From: Rudaea sp. 3F27F6
GTDB lineage: Bacteria; Pseudomonadota; Gammaproteobacteria; Xanthomonadales; Rhodanobacteraceae
Direction of reading: 5' to 3'
Length of the DNA: 64,000 nucleotides
Assembly: GCF_005503555.1 (NCBI RefSeq)
Contig: NZ_SCNG01000001.1
Span: 1,798,001 to 1,862,000 of the forward strand
In this document: positions 38,769-47,527 of the stretch, piece after piece
Numbering within the stretch: position 1 is the first letter of the stretch
How the letters are laid out: each line of letters starts with the position of its first letter
Notes under the pieces: generated by a model
Databases searched by the model: none
What the model saw: only the letters and a program-made list of their open reading frames with translations
Told to the model about the DNA's origin: nothing
Made by a program: the position numbers and the translations under genes

Positions 38769-39353
38769 ATGAACCACCTCGCCCACGTTTTTCTCGCCGG
38801 CCCCGACCCCGACCTGCAACTCGGCGGCCTGCTCGCGGATTTCTGGCGCGGCGCGCCCGATCCCGGATGGCGCGAGGGCGTGCGCAAAGGTGTCGCACTG
38901 CATCGGAAAATAGACGTCTATACGGATAGCCATCCGATCGTCGCCGGAATGCGCGAGCGCTTTGAACCGCCGTTCCGCCGCTACGCGGGCATTCTGCTCG
39001 ACATTTATTTCGATCATGCACTCGCGCGCCGCTGGTCCGATTACGCGGGCGAGGAGGTCGACGCCGTGTCCGCGCGCGCGCTGCGGTTGGTCGAAGAAAA
39101 CCGCGACTGGCTGCCTGCGGACCTGCTGCGCTTCGCCGCCTATATGCACGCCAACGGCCTGTTCGGCGCCTACGCGCGACGCGACATGATCGAGCATGTG
39201 CTGGCCGGAATGAGCCGGCGGCTGAGCCGCGCCAATCCGCTCGCCGAGGGCGGCGCGGTGCTTTGGCAAAACGCCGAGGCGCTCGACCTCGGTTTCGCGG
39301 AATTCTTCCCCGATCTGATCCGCTACGCGCAGGAACAAAGAAGCGACGCCTGA
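38769..39353 (+). CDS. acpH: Acyl carrier protein phosphodiesterase (AcpH)
   Basis: A 194-residue protein that begins MNHLAHVFLAGPDPDLQLGG and has GVALHRKIDVYTDSHPIV, both typical of AcpH. It removes the 4'-phosphopantetheine arm of holo-ACP. The fold is HD-like; the Asp/His residues in HRKIDVYTD bind the metal. It is divergent from the hydrolase gene. An ACP gene of the polyene cluster lies about 10 kb away, but any link is not shown by sequence. Confidence 0.88.
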   Translation: MNHLAHVFLAGPDPDLQLGGLLADFWRGAPDPGWREGVRKGVALHRKIDVYTDSHPIVAGMRERFEPPFRRYAGILLDIYFDHALARRWSDYAGEEVDAVSARALRLVEENRDWLPADLLRFAAYMHANGLFGAYARRDMIEHVLAGMSRRLSRANPLAEGGAVLWQNAEALDLGFAEFFPDLIRYAQEQRSDA

Positions 39354-39384
39354 TTCAAGGCCGGCCATCCGCGCCGGATCGAGG

Positions 39385-40056
39385 CTATCCGTCGATCGTG
39401 TCGTAGAGGCAGTTCTGCTCTTCCTGCCGCTGCACGGTCTTGACGTGGAGCAGGCAGTAGCTGAAATCGCGCCACGGCAGTTTTTTCCGCGCGCGGTAGC
39501 CGGTGAATTTCTCATGCACCTTGTTCTGCCAGCGGATGCGCCCGTTGTTGCGCGCGATGCGCGGCTGATGATCCGGATAGTTCACATAGCCGTTGGCGTC
39601 GATCGTCCAACCCCATTGCGCAATCTGCTCCGGCGTCGCGCCGCGCACGACGTTGATGCGCGGCACGCGCAGGCAGTCCACAAAGAAACTGCGACGCAGG
39701 GCCGGCTTGAGCTTGGCGAGCAGCGACGGCGTCGGTACCTCGTCGGCGTCGATCTGGAACAGCCAGTCGCCTTTCGCCGCGGCGAACAATCGATTCTTGA
39801 ACGTGGCGAAGTCGCCGTCGAGCCGCGCTTCGACGACGCGCACGCGATCGGCACGGTCGGCCAGAACCCGGCTGACCGCTTCGGCCGGGCGGGTGACGTC
39901 GCGCAGGACGACGACTTCGTCCTCGGCGTCGATCGCGGGCAGCAGCGCATCGAGCAGGGCGGTCAGCTCCTGCGCTTCGGTGCAGACGGTGATGCCGTAG
40001 GTGATCGACAGCGGGCGGGCGCCGCGCCGAGCGAAGAGTCGGGAGAGAAAGCTCAT
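39385..40056 (-). CDS. Glycosyltransferase family 2
   Basis: A 223-residue GT-A enzyme. The nucleotide-binding Asp motif is WLFQIDADEVPTPSLLAKL, and the acceptor region includes NGRIRWQNKVHEKFTGY. It is probably cytoplasmic, and may act in LPS core or polyene glycosylation; known APE clusters include a GT2, but this sequence does not decide it. The ATG at 40056 is preferred to the longer frame because the fold starts just after it (ITYGITVCTEAQEL). Confidence 0.78.
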   Translation of the reverse strand: MSFLSRLFARRGARPLSITYGITVCTEAQELTALLDALLPAIDAEDEVVVLRDVTRPAEAVSRVLADRADRVRVVEARLDGDFATFKNRLFAAAKGDWLFQIDADEVPTPSLLAKLKPALRRSFFVDCLRVPRINVVRGATPEQIAQWGWTIDANGYVNYPDHQPRIARNNGRIRWQNKVHEKFTGYRARKKLPWRDFSYCLLHVKTVQRQEEQNCLYDTIDG

Positions 40057-40241
40057 CGCCGCAAGACCTCGGCGCCGATGTCGCGCCTGGAGTCTTGCGC
40101 GGCAACCGTCGCCGCGGCGGCAACGGTGGGCAATGGGAGAGTGACTAATCGAGCTTCGTTGCCGAAGCATCCGCCGCCCGGCATCGTTGCGCGACCGGCG
40201 GTTCGCGCGCGATGCGCTTCAACGCATCGCGCAAACACGGG

Positions 40242-40772
40242 TCACTTGACCTGGGTCAGCATCCACTCGACGGTGGCCTTGACCTGCGCGTCGTTCAGCG
40301 ACGGATTGCCGCCGCGCGCGGGCATCACACCCTTCTTGCCGGTGAAGCCCTCGATCGCATGCTTGACCAGCACCTCTTCGCCTTCGGCGACGCGGTCTTT
40401 CCAGGCGGCCTTGTCGGTCAGCACGGGCGCGCCGGTCGCGGCGTTTTCATGGCAGGTGTGGCAGAGGTTGCCGAAAATCGTCTTGCCGTCAGTCGTGCCG
40501 CCGTAGGCAACCTGCGCAGCCGCGGCCTTGGCCGCCGCTTCCTGCGCCGCCGCGAGTGCGGCCTTGCCGGTGTCGCCCGCATAGACACCGCCGACGGGCG
40601 CGATGCGCTGCTGCACTTCTTCGGTGTGCGCCGGGTTGGTCGGCGGCGGATTCTTCGAATACAGGTACATCGCCAGGATGATCAGGGCGAACATGACCAG
40701 CACGAGAAAGCCGATCACCATCGAGAAATGCTTGAGGAAGGTCCGGTCGGCGTCGGTTACGGGATTGGTCAC
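40242..40772 (-). CDS. Membrane-anchored cytochrome c5 family protein
   Basis: A 176-residue protein with an N-terminal transmembrane anchor (MVIGFLVLVMFALIILAMYL) and an Ala-rich linker. One class I heme site follows: LCHTCHENAATGAP gives the CxxCH motif and KKGVMPARGGNP supplies the Met ligand. It is probably an electron carrier to an oxidase in the periplasm. The start is a GTG at 40772. It lies about 150 bases past the ketoreductase gene. Confidence 0.88.
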   Translation of the reverse strand: MTNPVTDADRTFLKHFSMVIGFLVLVMFALIILAMYLYSKNPPPTNPAHTEEVQQRIAPVGGVYAGDTGKAALAAAQEAAAKAAAAQVAYGGTTDGKTIFGNLCHTCHENAATGAPVLTDKAAWKDRVAEGEEVLVKHAIEGFTGKKGVMPARGGNPSLNDAQVKATVEWMLTQVK

Positions 40773-40924
40773 GGGTCAGCACCTGTAAAAACCGGCCGCC
40801 ACGGGCCGGAGGGATCGATTTGCGTGGCGCGGGCCACGCGCAAGGCCGCAAAGTATAACGGCGAGTCCCGGCGCGCGGAAGGCGTCGCCCGCGAGCGCAG
40901 GCTGCCTACATGGGACAACAGGCC

Positions 40925-41656
40925 CTAGGCCATCGCGCCGTTGACGCCGATCACCTGCCCGTTGACGTAGCCGGCCGCATCGGAGCACAGGAAGGCGATC
41001 AGTGCGGCGACTTCCTCGGGCCTACCCGCGCGCGCGGCCGGCACGAGCTGCTTGATCTGCTCCTCGCCGAACGTCGCCTCGGCCATGCGCCCCGCGATCA
41101 CGCCGGGCGCGACCACGTTGACCGCGACGCCGCGCGAGGCCATTTCGCGAGCGAGCGACTTGGCCGCGCCGTGCAGCGCCGATTTCGCCGCCGCGTAATT
41201 GGCTTGGCCGCGATTGCCGAGCTGCGCGGCGACCGACGACACCGCGACGATGCGGCCGAAGCGCGCACGCGCCATCGGCAACAGTAACGGTTGTGTCACA
41301 TGAAAGAAGCCGTGCAGCGACACGTCGATCACGCGATGCCACTGCGCGTCGCTCATGCCGGCCAGCGGCGCGTCGTCATGGATGCCGGCATTGTGCACGA
41401 GGATGCCGATCGATCCCGCCGCGAGCAGGCCATCGATCGCGGCGCGCGCCGCGGCCGCGTCGGTGACGTCGAACACGACGACTTCGCCTGCGCCGCCGTT
41501 CGCTCGGATCGCATCGACCGTGGCCTGCGCGCGCGCCGGGTTGGCGTGCGCCTGGGCATAGACGAAGCAACCCGCGTCGGCCAGAGCCGCGCAGATCGCC
41601 GCACCGATATCGCCGCTCGCGCCGGTGACGAGCGCGCGGCGTGTCGTAGTCGTCAT
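40925..41656 (-). CDS. 3-ketoacyl-ACP reductase, aryl-polyene (ApeQ) type
   Basis: A 243-residue SDR. The cofactor site is ALVTGASGDIGAAICAALAD. Catalytic Ser and Tyr/Lys are in VSSVAAQLGNRGQANYAAAK. The NAGIHDDAPLAGM stretch is typical of ketoreductases in APE clusters (FabG subgroup ApeQ). It would reduce each 3-ketoacyl-ACP in polyene extension. It lies on the same strand as the dehydratase-exporter block at 43959-49696 but is cut off from it by four rightward genes. Confidence 0.82.
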   Translation of the reverse strand: MTTTTRRALVTGASGDIGAAICAALADAGCFVYAQAHANPARAQATVDAIRANGGAGEVVVFDVTDAAAARAAIDGLLAAGSIGILVHNAGIHDDAPLAGMSDAQWHRVIDVSLHGFFHVTQPLLLPMARARFGRIVAVSSVAAQLGNRGQANYAAAKSALHGAAKSLAREMASRGVAVNVVAPGVIAGRMAEATFGEEQIKQLVPAARAGRPEEVAALIAFLCSDAAGYVNGQVIGVNGAMA

Positions 41657-41767
41657 GAAGGGCTCTGTGACTGAGATACGCGGCTATTGTGGCGCAAAAT
41701 GAAAAAATCGCGCGGTCGCGTGTACCTGGGTTCGAAGCAACCTGCTCTCCGCCACAAAGGACCACCC

Positions 41768-42577
41768 ATGAAACGACTGATCTTCGCCATCGCTTTGAGC
41801 TCAGCCCTGCTCGCCGGCTGCAGCGGCGACAAGCCCGGCACCGCCGATGGCAGCATTCGCCTTGAAATGCGCGTCTATCAAGTGCCGCCGGAAGACACCG
41901 ACGCCATCGTCAAAACCCTGTTCAACGTACTCGGCACCGGCGACAAGGGCACGGGCCGCGCGAGCAGCCCTGCGCCGGGCCAGATCGTGGTACTCGCGCC
42001 GGCCAACCTGCAGGACAGCATTGCGCAGACCTTGAAGTCGATCAAACCGGCGGCGAAAACCAAAGCGGAAGTCGCACCGGCGCAGCAGATGCGGCTCGAC
42101 TACTGGAGCGTGGATGCCCTGGCCGGCGCCGGCCAGGACGATCCTTCGCTGAAAGAGCTCACGCCCGCCTTCGCCGAATTACGCAAACAGCTCGGCGACG
42201 TGCACTTCGTTGCGGTCAATCATATCAATGGGGTATCGAGCCTTGGAGAGAAAGTCGAACGCAGTTACCCGTCCAACCTCGGCGTAAGTGGCAATCCGAC
42301 CCTCAGCCAGCTCAACTACGAACTCAACAATAGACCGGAGGGGTTGATGCTGAGGATTACTTCCGGCGAACAGATTCCGTACTACACGAGTTCCGGCGGG
42401 GCGGGCGCAACACAGTATGTCAATATCGGTGGAACGACGACGACGTTAGTTCGCCTCGGGCAGATTCTCGTTCTGGCCCAGAACTTCGTACCAGTCAACG
42501 TGGCGAATCCTTCAGCGGGATCGCGCGCCATACACCTGTCCTTAATCCGCGTGGACGCAATAAACCCGACGCCTTGA
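41768..42577 (+). CDS. Hypothetical lipoprotein
   Basis: A 269-residue protein with a perfect lipobox (IFAIALSSALLAGCSGDKPG). No domain is recognised. A segment near residue 205-240 (RITSGEQIPYYTSSGGAGAT..VNIGGTTTTLVRLGQILVLA) is beta-rich and a little like secretin-family short repeats; this is a weak resemblance. It sits 13 bases ahead of an ECF sigma factor gene and is probably cotranscribed. The second half is lower in GC than the neighbours. Confidence 0.72.
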   Translation: MKRLIFAIALSSALLAGCSGDKPGTADGSIRLEMRVYQVPPEDTDAIVKTLFNVLGTGDKGTGRASSPAPGQIVVLAPANLQDSIAQTLKSIKPAAKTKAEVAPAQQMRLDYWSVDALAGAGQDDPSLKELTPAFAELRKQLGDVHFVAVNHINGVSSLGEKVERSYPSNLGVSGNPTLSQLNYELNNRPEGLMLRITSGEQIPYYTSSGGAGATQYVNIGGTTTTLVRLGQILVLAQNFVPVNVANPSAGSRAIHLSLIRVDAINPTP

Positions 42578-42590
42578 TTCGAGAGCATTC

Positions 42591-43091
42591 ATGGCGCTCA
42601 GCGAGGATGCGCTTTACGCCTGCTACCGGCGTATGGAAAAGCCGCTCTACAACGTGCTCTACCGCTGGCTCTGGCAACCGCAGGAATGCCAGGACACTAT
42701 CCACGATGCGTTTATGCGCGTCTGGGAAAAGCGCGCCCGCGTCGATGCAACGCGGCTGGACAAGCTCGTCTGGACGACCGCGCTCAACCTCGCGCGCAAT
42801 CGGCTGCGCTGGCGCGGCCTGTGGCGTTTCGCCGAGCCTGACGAGGGCGCGACCGCCGCGGATGACGGTCCCCTCGAAACCACCGAGCGGTGGCAGAGCG
42901 ACCAGCGCCTGCGCGCGGCGCTGGCGACCCTGCCGCGCGCGATGCGCCAGGTGTTACTGCTGTCCGAATTCGGCGGCCTCGGCGTCGCCGAGATCGCCGA
43001 AGTGCTCGGCATCCCCACAGGCACGGTCGGCTCGCGCAAACATCAGGCGCTCGCGCGGCTGCGCGCGCAACTGAACGAGGAAACACGATGA
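42591..43091 (+). CDS. ECF-type RNA polymerase sigma factor
   Basis: A 166-residue sigma factor with region 2 (CQDTIHDAFMRVWEKRARV) and region 4 (LPRAMRQVLLLSEFGGLGVA, then GIPTGTVGSRKHQALARL). It overlaps by four bases the gene of a single-span membrane protein that is probably its anti-sigma factor. The target genes cannot be read from sequence; candidates are the operon itself and the divergent polyene ketoreductase gene. Confidence 0.88.
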   Translation: MALSEDALYACYRRMEKPLYNVLYRWLWQPQECQDTIHDAFMRVWEKRARVDATRLDKLVWTTALNLARNRLRWRGLWRFAEPDEGATAADDGPLETTERWQSDQRLRAALATLPRAMRQVLLLSEFGGLGVAEIAEVLGIPTGTVGSRKHQALARLRAQLNEETR

Positions 43092-43459
43092 ACGACATCC
43101 GCGCAGACGACTGGCGCGAAACGCTCGACCCGCCCGCGGGCGGACTGACACGGCTGGTCGATGCGATCGAATCCTCGCGCGCACGTTCGCTGCGCCTGCA
43201 GCCGCGCTTCGCCCTGATCGGCGTTGGCGCGATGGCCGCGGTGGTCGCTGTCTTCGGCCTTGCGCTGCAGATACAGCGCAATTCTCCGCAACATCGTCTG
43301 CGCAGCGCGCTCGAAGCCGCGCTCAGCCCCGCCGCCGAGGACGCAGGCATCCGCGTCGACAACGGCGCTGCCGTGGAAATTCCGAGCGCCAATCCGAACG
43401 TGCGCATGTACTGGGTAGCACAGTTGCCGCCGGCCGCGGCGGAACCGGCCCGGCCCTAG
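43088..43459 (+). CDS. Probable anti-sigma factor (single-pass membrane protein)
   Basis: A 123-residue protein. A cytoplasmic N-terminus of about 40 residues has GLTRLVDAIESSRARSL. One transmembrane helix is FALIGVGAMAAVVAVFGLAL. A small periplasmic domain ends in NPNVRMYWVAQLPPAAAEPA. The ATGA overlap with the sigma factor gene and this topology suggest an anti-sigma factor, but no zinc-binding ASD motif (HxxxCxxC) is present. The function is inferred from position only. Confidence 0.65.
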   Translation: MNDIRADDWRETLDPPAGGLTRLVDAIESSRARSLRLQPRFALIGVGAMAAVVAVFGLALQIQRNSPQHRLRSALEAALSPAAEDAGIRVDNGAAVEIPSANPNVRMYWVAQLPPAAAEPARP

Positions 43460-43527
43460 TCGGCGCACTCCGCGCGGGCATTAGGGCATCATGCGCGCTC
43501 GCCCGCGTGCCACCGCCCAGGATGCCC

Positions 43528-43926
43528 ATGTCCACACCGATGTATTCCGTCCCCCTTGCGCATCGCCGCACCGAAAATCTGCACATCGTGTTCTGGCTGA
43601 TCAAGGACATCAGTTGGTGCCTGATGTGGCGCACGCTCGGCATGATCATGATCGTGCCGACGCTCGGCGCGGCGATCTTCATTACCTGGCGTGCGCGGCA
43701 CATCAAGGAAGATCTCGCGCACAATCTCGCCGTCGTGTTCTGGATCAGCGCGAACGCCTGGTGGATGGCCGCCGAGTTCTATGAATTCGACGAAACCGTG
43801 GTCTGGCACGGCATCACGGGACGACAGCTTGCGCTGATTCCGTTCTGCATCGGCGCGGCGATCCTGTTGCGCCACTATCTCGGCCGGCTTGCAGCCGCGC
43901 GCATGGGTCGCCTCGACCGCGCCTGA
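43528..43926 (+). CDS. Conserved membrane protein of unknown function
   Basis: A 132-residue protein with three hydrophobic segments (MIMIVPTLGAAIFITW, LAVVFWISANAWWMAAEFY and LALIPFCIGAAILLRHYL). Start motif HRRTENLHIVFWLIKDISWC. Similar small proteins occur in distant bacteria, but no role is known to me. The ATG at 43528 has AGGA five bases before it; one at 43522 is possible. It is last of the four rightward genes inside the polyene gene set. Confidence 0.68.
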   Translation: MSTPMYSVPLAHRRTENLHIVFWLIKDISWCLMWRTLGMIMIVPTLGAAIFITWRARHIKEDLAHNLAVVFWISANAWWMAAEFYEFDETVVWHGITGRQLALIPFCIGAAILLRHYLGRLAAARMGRLDRA

Positions 43927-43958
43927 TACACCGCGCCTCGAAGGCAGATCGTGGCGCC

Positions 43959-44390
43959 CTACGACGACGACGCCATCACCGCTGCGCGGCCTTCAGCCAG
44001 CAAGCGGCCTTGGTGTTCGACGCGGAATTCGTACTGCCAGCTTGCGCCGCTTTCGAGCAGCTTGAGTGCACGCACGTCGAGGGCTCCGGGCAGATCGTCG
44101 ATGCGCGCGGCATGCAGGCGAACGGCGCGCAGGGCGACGAGGAAACCGGGCGCCGCGATGCGACCTTCGCGCTGTGCGACCAAACCGCCGTGCACGGCCA
44201 TCGCCTGCGCGCCGTACTCGCACAGATGCACGGCGCGCAACATGCCGCCGCTGCGCAGCGGGTTGTCGGCCAGCGCATGCGAGACCGCGGACATATGAAT
44301 GCGGTCTTCGTCCCAGGCCAGCACCGCGTCGAGCAGGCTCATCGCACCGCGATGCGGGATCAGGTTTTCCCATTGAGCTTTTGTCAGCAT
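43959..44390 (-). CDS. 3-hydroxyacyl-ACP dehydratase, ApeP type (hotdog fold)
   Basis: A 143-residue hotdog protein with the signature LIPHRGAMSLLDAVLAWDED near the N-terminus and SGGMLRAVHLCEYGAQAMAVHGG. This is the ApeP-type dehydratase of aryl polyene and xanthomonadin clusters, which works with ApeI to make each double bond. The ATG at 44390 is chosen; a GTG at 44426 lies inside repeat copy C. It is last in the leftward operon that starts with the ACP gene. Confidence 0.82.
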   Translation of the reverse strand: MLTKAQWENLIPHRGAMSLLDAVLAWDEDRIHMSAVSHALADNPLRSGGMLRAVHLCEYGAQAMAVHGGLVAQREGRIAAPGFLVALRAVRLHAARIDDLPGALDVRALKLLESGASWQYEFRVEHQGRLLAEGRAAVMASSS

Positions 44391-44421
44391 CGCGAATCGA
44401 GGCAATTGAAAGAACTGTTTT

Positions 44422-44514
44422 GACACGGATGAACAGGGATCGACACGGATAAAGCAAATAAATTTCGGCTTTCACCTTGGCTCTTATCCGTGTTCATCCG
44501 CGTTTCTGCGTGTC
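44422..44514. repeat. Inverted repeat copy C (CCACGGAT family)
   Basis: The left arm GACACGGATGAACAGGGAT.. (44422-44456) and right arm ..ATCCGTGTTCATCCGCG.. (44486-44514) form an imperfect stem. It lies between the dehydratase and the MMPL exporter. The last codons and the stop codon of the exporter gene (44494-44514) lie inside its right arm. Confidence 0.85.
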
Positions 44515-46854
44515 CAACGAACACCCCTGCGAATTTCTCGCCATGATCGTCGACAGGCAAAAGTGGAACGCAACGCCGAGCGCGACGGTCAGGCCGATCG
44601 CGCGCAGCACCGGCACCTGCGACGTGGCGAGCAGGCCGAACACGAGCACTGCCGAGATCACGCAGATCAAGGTCGCGTGCAGGGTGCGGCGCGCTTCCGC
44701 CGCATCGTCGACGCGGCGCTCGAAGAACAACGCATAGTGCAAGCCGAGTCCTGCCGCGAGCGTCAGCGCGACGAGATGGAACAGCGACAGCGATACGCCT
44801 CCGGCGCGCAGTACGGCGAGCACGAGCAGGGTCGCGAGCGACATCGGCGCGATCACATGCCAGGCACGGACGAGATCGCGGAACGCGACGGCGACCGTGA
44901 CCGCAAGCAGCACGAGGGCGACGAGCAAGGCGATACCGATGCGCGCCCGATAGTCGGCGACAAGCGATTCGGATGCGGCTTTCAGGTCGATCAGACGCAC
45001 GCCGTTTCCGAGCTGCGCGACCGCATCGGCCAGGGCGACCGGATCGTGCACACCGCTCAGCGTGCCGAGGCCAAGCGCACGGCCGCCGCGCGCGGCGAGC
45101 ATCGCGTCGAGCCGAGCGCCGAGCGGCGTCGCGGCGAACGCTTTCGGCGTCAGCGGCGGCAAGCCGCGTGCTTTCTCAACGTCGTCGACGAACGGCGCGA
45201 ATAGCTCGGCCTGGAACTCGGTATCGGCCGCGGCGGCATCGAGCGTGGCCTGCAGGGTTGCACGGTCGGGCAACTCGGCTTGGCGCGCCGCTTGCGTCGC
45301 CACGCTCGGCAGGTAGCGGCTCGGCAGTTCGACGTCGTCGACGAGTTTGCCCGCAATCCATTTTTCCACTTGCGGAGAAATTCGCTCCGACAGAGCGAGC
45401 ACGCCGTCCGCGTCGTTCGCTTCGAGCACGAGCAGATAGCGCACGTCGGGCGCGCCGAGCGCCGAGCGCAGCTCGCCTTCGCGCTGCAACAGCTTGGCCG
45501 GCACCGGCGTCAGCGCGGCGAGATCGTTCTGCCAGAACGGCTTCGGCGCAAGGACAAGAGCGACGCAAGCGAGTGCGAGCAAGGCCCACGGTAAAGCCCC
45601 TGAAGAAACGAGGCGCAGACGCGGCACGGCATCGAGACGGACGCGCAGCCGCTCCAGCCACGGCGACTCGGCGACATCGCGGAAACGCACAGGCAGCACC
45701 GCGGGCAGTAGGCTGCGCGTGGCGAAGCCGGCAACGATCAAACCCGCGATCGTGAACATGGCAAGCTGCTGCAGTCCGCTGACGCCCGAGGCGAAGAAGG
45801 CGAGATAGGCGATGCAGGCCGAAGCGATCGCCAGGCGCAACAGTGGCCAGACGCCGAGCAGGCTTTCGCGCGCACCGACGCCCGCGCGACGATGGCTCAG
45901 CAGACGCAGCGGATACTCCTGGGCCACGCCGAGCAGGGTGAAACCGAACGCAAGAGTGATGCCGTGGACCGGCCCGAACACCCAGGTCGTTGCAGCGATG
46001 CCGGCGAGCGCGCCGCTCGCGATCGGCAGCGCGGCGCTGAGCAGCGCGCCCGGGTGGCGATAGGCGACGAGCAGCAGCAGGGCGAACGCGGCCGTGCCGA
46101 TACCGCTGAGCCATTCGGCTTCGCGGCGCGTGTTCGCGTTGACGAGCACGCTGAAGTAGCCGGGACCGCTGATCTCCAGGTTCGCGTTTTCGCTGCCCGG
46201 CAGCGCGCGGAACTTGGCGCGTAGCGTTTCGACGACTTCACCCTGTGCGGCGGGATCGAAAGCCGGCGCGGCGGTTTCAACGAGCAGCAGGGCGCCGCCG
46301 TCGGGCGCCGCCCAGACGCCGTCGCGCAAGACCGGCGCCTTCGCCGGCGTCCAGCGCTGTGCGAGCTTGAGTGTTTCCAAAGTCGGATCGCGCGCGAGCC
46401 ACGGCTTGAGCATGCCGGCCGCGGGTGAAGCGAGGTCTTCGATGCGCTGCTGCAGTTCGTCGCGCAGGAAATCTGCATCGAAGCGATGCGTATCGAGTGT
46501 CGGCGAGAGCAGATATCGATACGGCAGCAACGCGGGATCGAGTTCGGCTAGATTGCCCTCGCCGTTCATGACGCGGGTGAAATGCGCATCGCCGTGCAGC
46601 GCCTGGACGAGACCGCGGCTCAGCTCGGCGGTCTGCTCGAAAGTGGCCTGCTCCGGTGCGACTTCGAGCAGCAGCAGTCGCGACGCGGGCCCCTCGCCGA
46701 TCTGTTCGAGCAGCAGTTTCTGGTCGGCGTTGCGCGGCGGCGGCATAAAGGCGCGCAGGTCGCTCGTGACGACTAGATTGCGTGCGAGTACAAACGCCAA
46801 CAACGCAAGGCCAACCAGCCATCCTGTGACAAGAAAAATACGCCGCAACCACAT
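44494..46854 (-). CDS. MMPL/RND-family exporter of the polyene cluster
   Basis: A 786-residue inner-membrane protein with the MMPL layout: one N-terminal helix, a periplasmic domain of about 200 residues, five helices (from GIGTAAFALLLLVAYRH), a second periplasmic domain and a final five-helix set. HGITLAFGFTLLGVAQEYPLR resembles the SSD-like core of APE-cluster exporters. It should move the aryl polyene lipid outwards with the LolA-like carrier coded 10 bases upstream. The last four residues (QKRG) and the stop codon come from repeat copy C, so the native C-terminus may have been altered. Confidence 0.85.
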   Translation of the reverse strand: MWLRRIFLVTGWLVGLALLAFVLARNLVVTSDLRAFMPPPRNADQKLLLEQIGEGPASRLLLLEVAPEQATFEQTAELSRGLVQALHGDAHFTRVMNGEGNLAELDPALLPYRYLLSPTLDTHRFDADFLRDELQQRIEDLASPAAGMLKPWLARDPTLETLKLAQRWTPAKAPVLRDGVWAAPDGGALLLVETAAPAFDPAAQGEVVETLRAKFRALPGSENANLEISGPGYFSVLVNANTRREAEWLSGIGTAAFALLLLVAYRHPGALLSAALPIASGALAGIAATTWVFGPVHGITLAFGFTLLGVAQEYPLRLLSHRRAGVGARESLLGVWPLLRLAIASACIAYLAFFASGVSGLQQLAMFTIAGLIVAGFATRSLLPAVLPVRFRDVAESPWLERLRVRLDAVPRLRLVSSGALPWALLALACVALVLAPKPFWQNDLAALTPVPAKLLQREGELRSALGAPDVRYLLVLEANDADGVLALSERISPQVEKWIAGKLVDDVELPSRYLPSVATQAARQAELPDRATLQATLDAAAADTEFQAELFAPFVDDVEKARGLPPLTPKAFAATPLGARLDAMLAARGGRALGLGTLSGVHDPVALADAVAQLGNGVRLIDLKAASESLVADYRARIGIALLVALVLLAVTVAVAFRDLVRAWHVIAPMSLATLLVLAVLRAGGVSLSLFHLVALTLAAGLGLHYALFFERRVDDAAEARRTLHATLICVISAVLVFGLLATSQVPVLRAIGLTVALGVAFHFCLSTIMARNSQGCSLDTQKRG

Positions 46855-46864
46855 TGGAAAGGTA

Positions 46865-47527
46865 TCAATACAAAGGCAGAGACGGCTGGCAAAGTTTCTC
46901 GAGCTCTTTTGCCGGGGCGGTGCTAGGAATCTGAAAATTGGCGAAAGCACCTAATCGCATCACGCTCGAATCGCCGTCGGCTTCGCGCATCGTGATGCAA
47001 TGAATTCCGGCATTTCCTCCGTCCACTATCAGATCTTCCAATTGCTTAGCCAGTTGAGGTGAGCGTGGTCGCAGTATCAATCGCCACGAAGCCGTGCCCC
47101 CTGACTTCACAATAGCGAAGTGTCGATAAAGCTCCGTTGCGTCTCCACCCAGAATCCCGGAAATGCCAACTATCAGCGCACTGAGTTCAGGCGATCGGCT
47201 TAGCGAAAATTGTTGAGGACTACGACCTTCGCGCTTTACCTCAACTGTTCCGTTCGCGATGGTGGTAATTTCCTGATACGGGGCTTCAACACGTTTCCCG
47301 AGCGTGCCGAATCCTTCGTAGCGCAACTCTCCTCGCAGCTGCATCGGCTTTTTCAGCATTTTCGAGAAGCGCGCTTCTACATAAGGCGTCGCCGAAGGTA
47401 CCGGTACCTTCAAGCTAGCGACCAACTCTGTTATCTCCGATGAAGGACCCGCCTCAAGGGACGCCTCCGAAGGAGACGGCTGCATTGCGAGTGCGCTGCT
47501 CATCAACAGAACGATCCCAGAAATCAT
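46865..47527 (-). CDS. LolA-like periplasmic carrier of the polyene cluster
   Basis: A 220-residue protein with a signal peptide (MISGIVLLMSSALA). The beta-rich LolA-type fold is suggested by YVEARFSKMLKKPMQLRGEL and FSLSRSPELSALIVGISGIL. APE clusters carry such a gene (ApeN-like), thought to shuttle the lipid to the outer membrane. Its start overlaps the acyltransferase gene by 74 bases, an unusually long overlap. Its GC content is clearly below that of both neighbours. Confidence 0.75.
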   Translation of the reverse strand: MISGIVLLMSSALAMQPSPSEASLEAGPSSEITELVASLKVPVPSATPYVEARFSKMLKKPMQLRGELRYEGFGTLGKRVEAPYQEITTIANGTVEVKREGRSPQQFSLSRSPELSALIVGISGILGGDATELYRHFAIVKSGGTASWRLILRPRSPQLAKQLEDLIVDGGNAGIHCITMREADGDSSVMRLGAFANFQIPSTAPAKELEKLCQPSLPLY

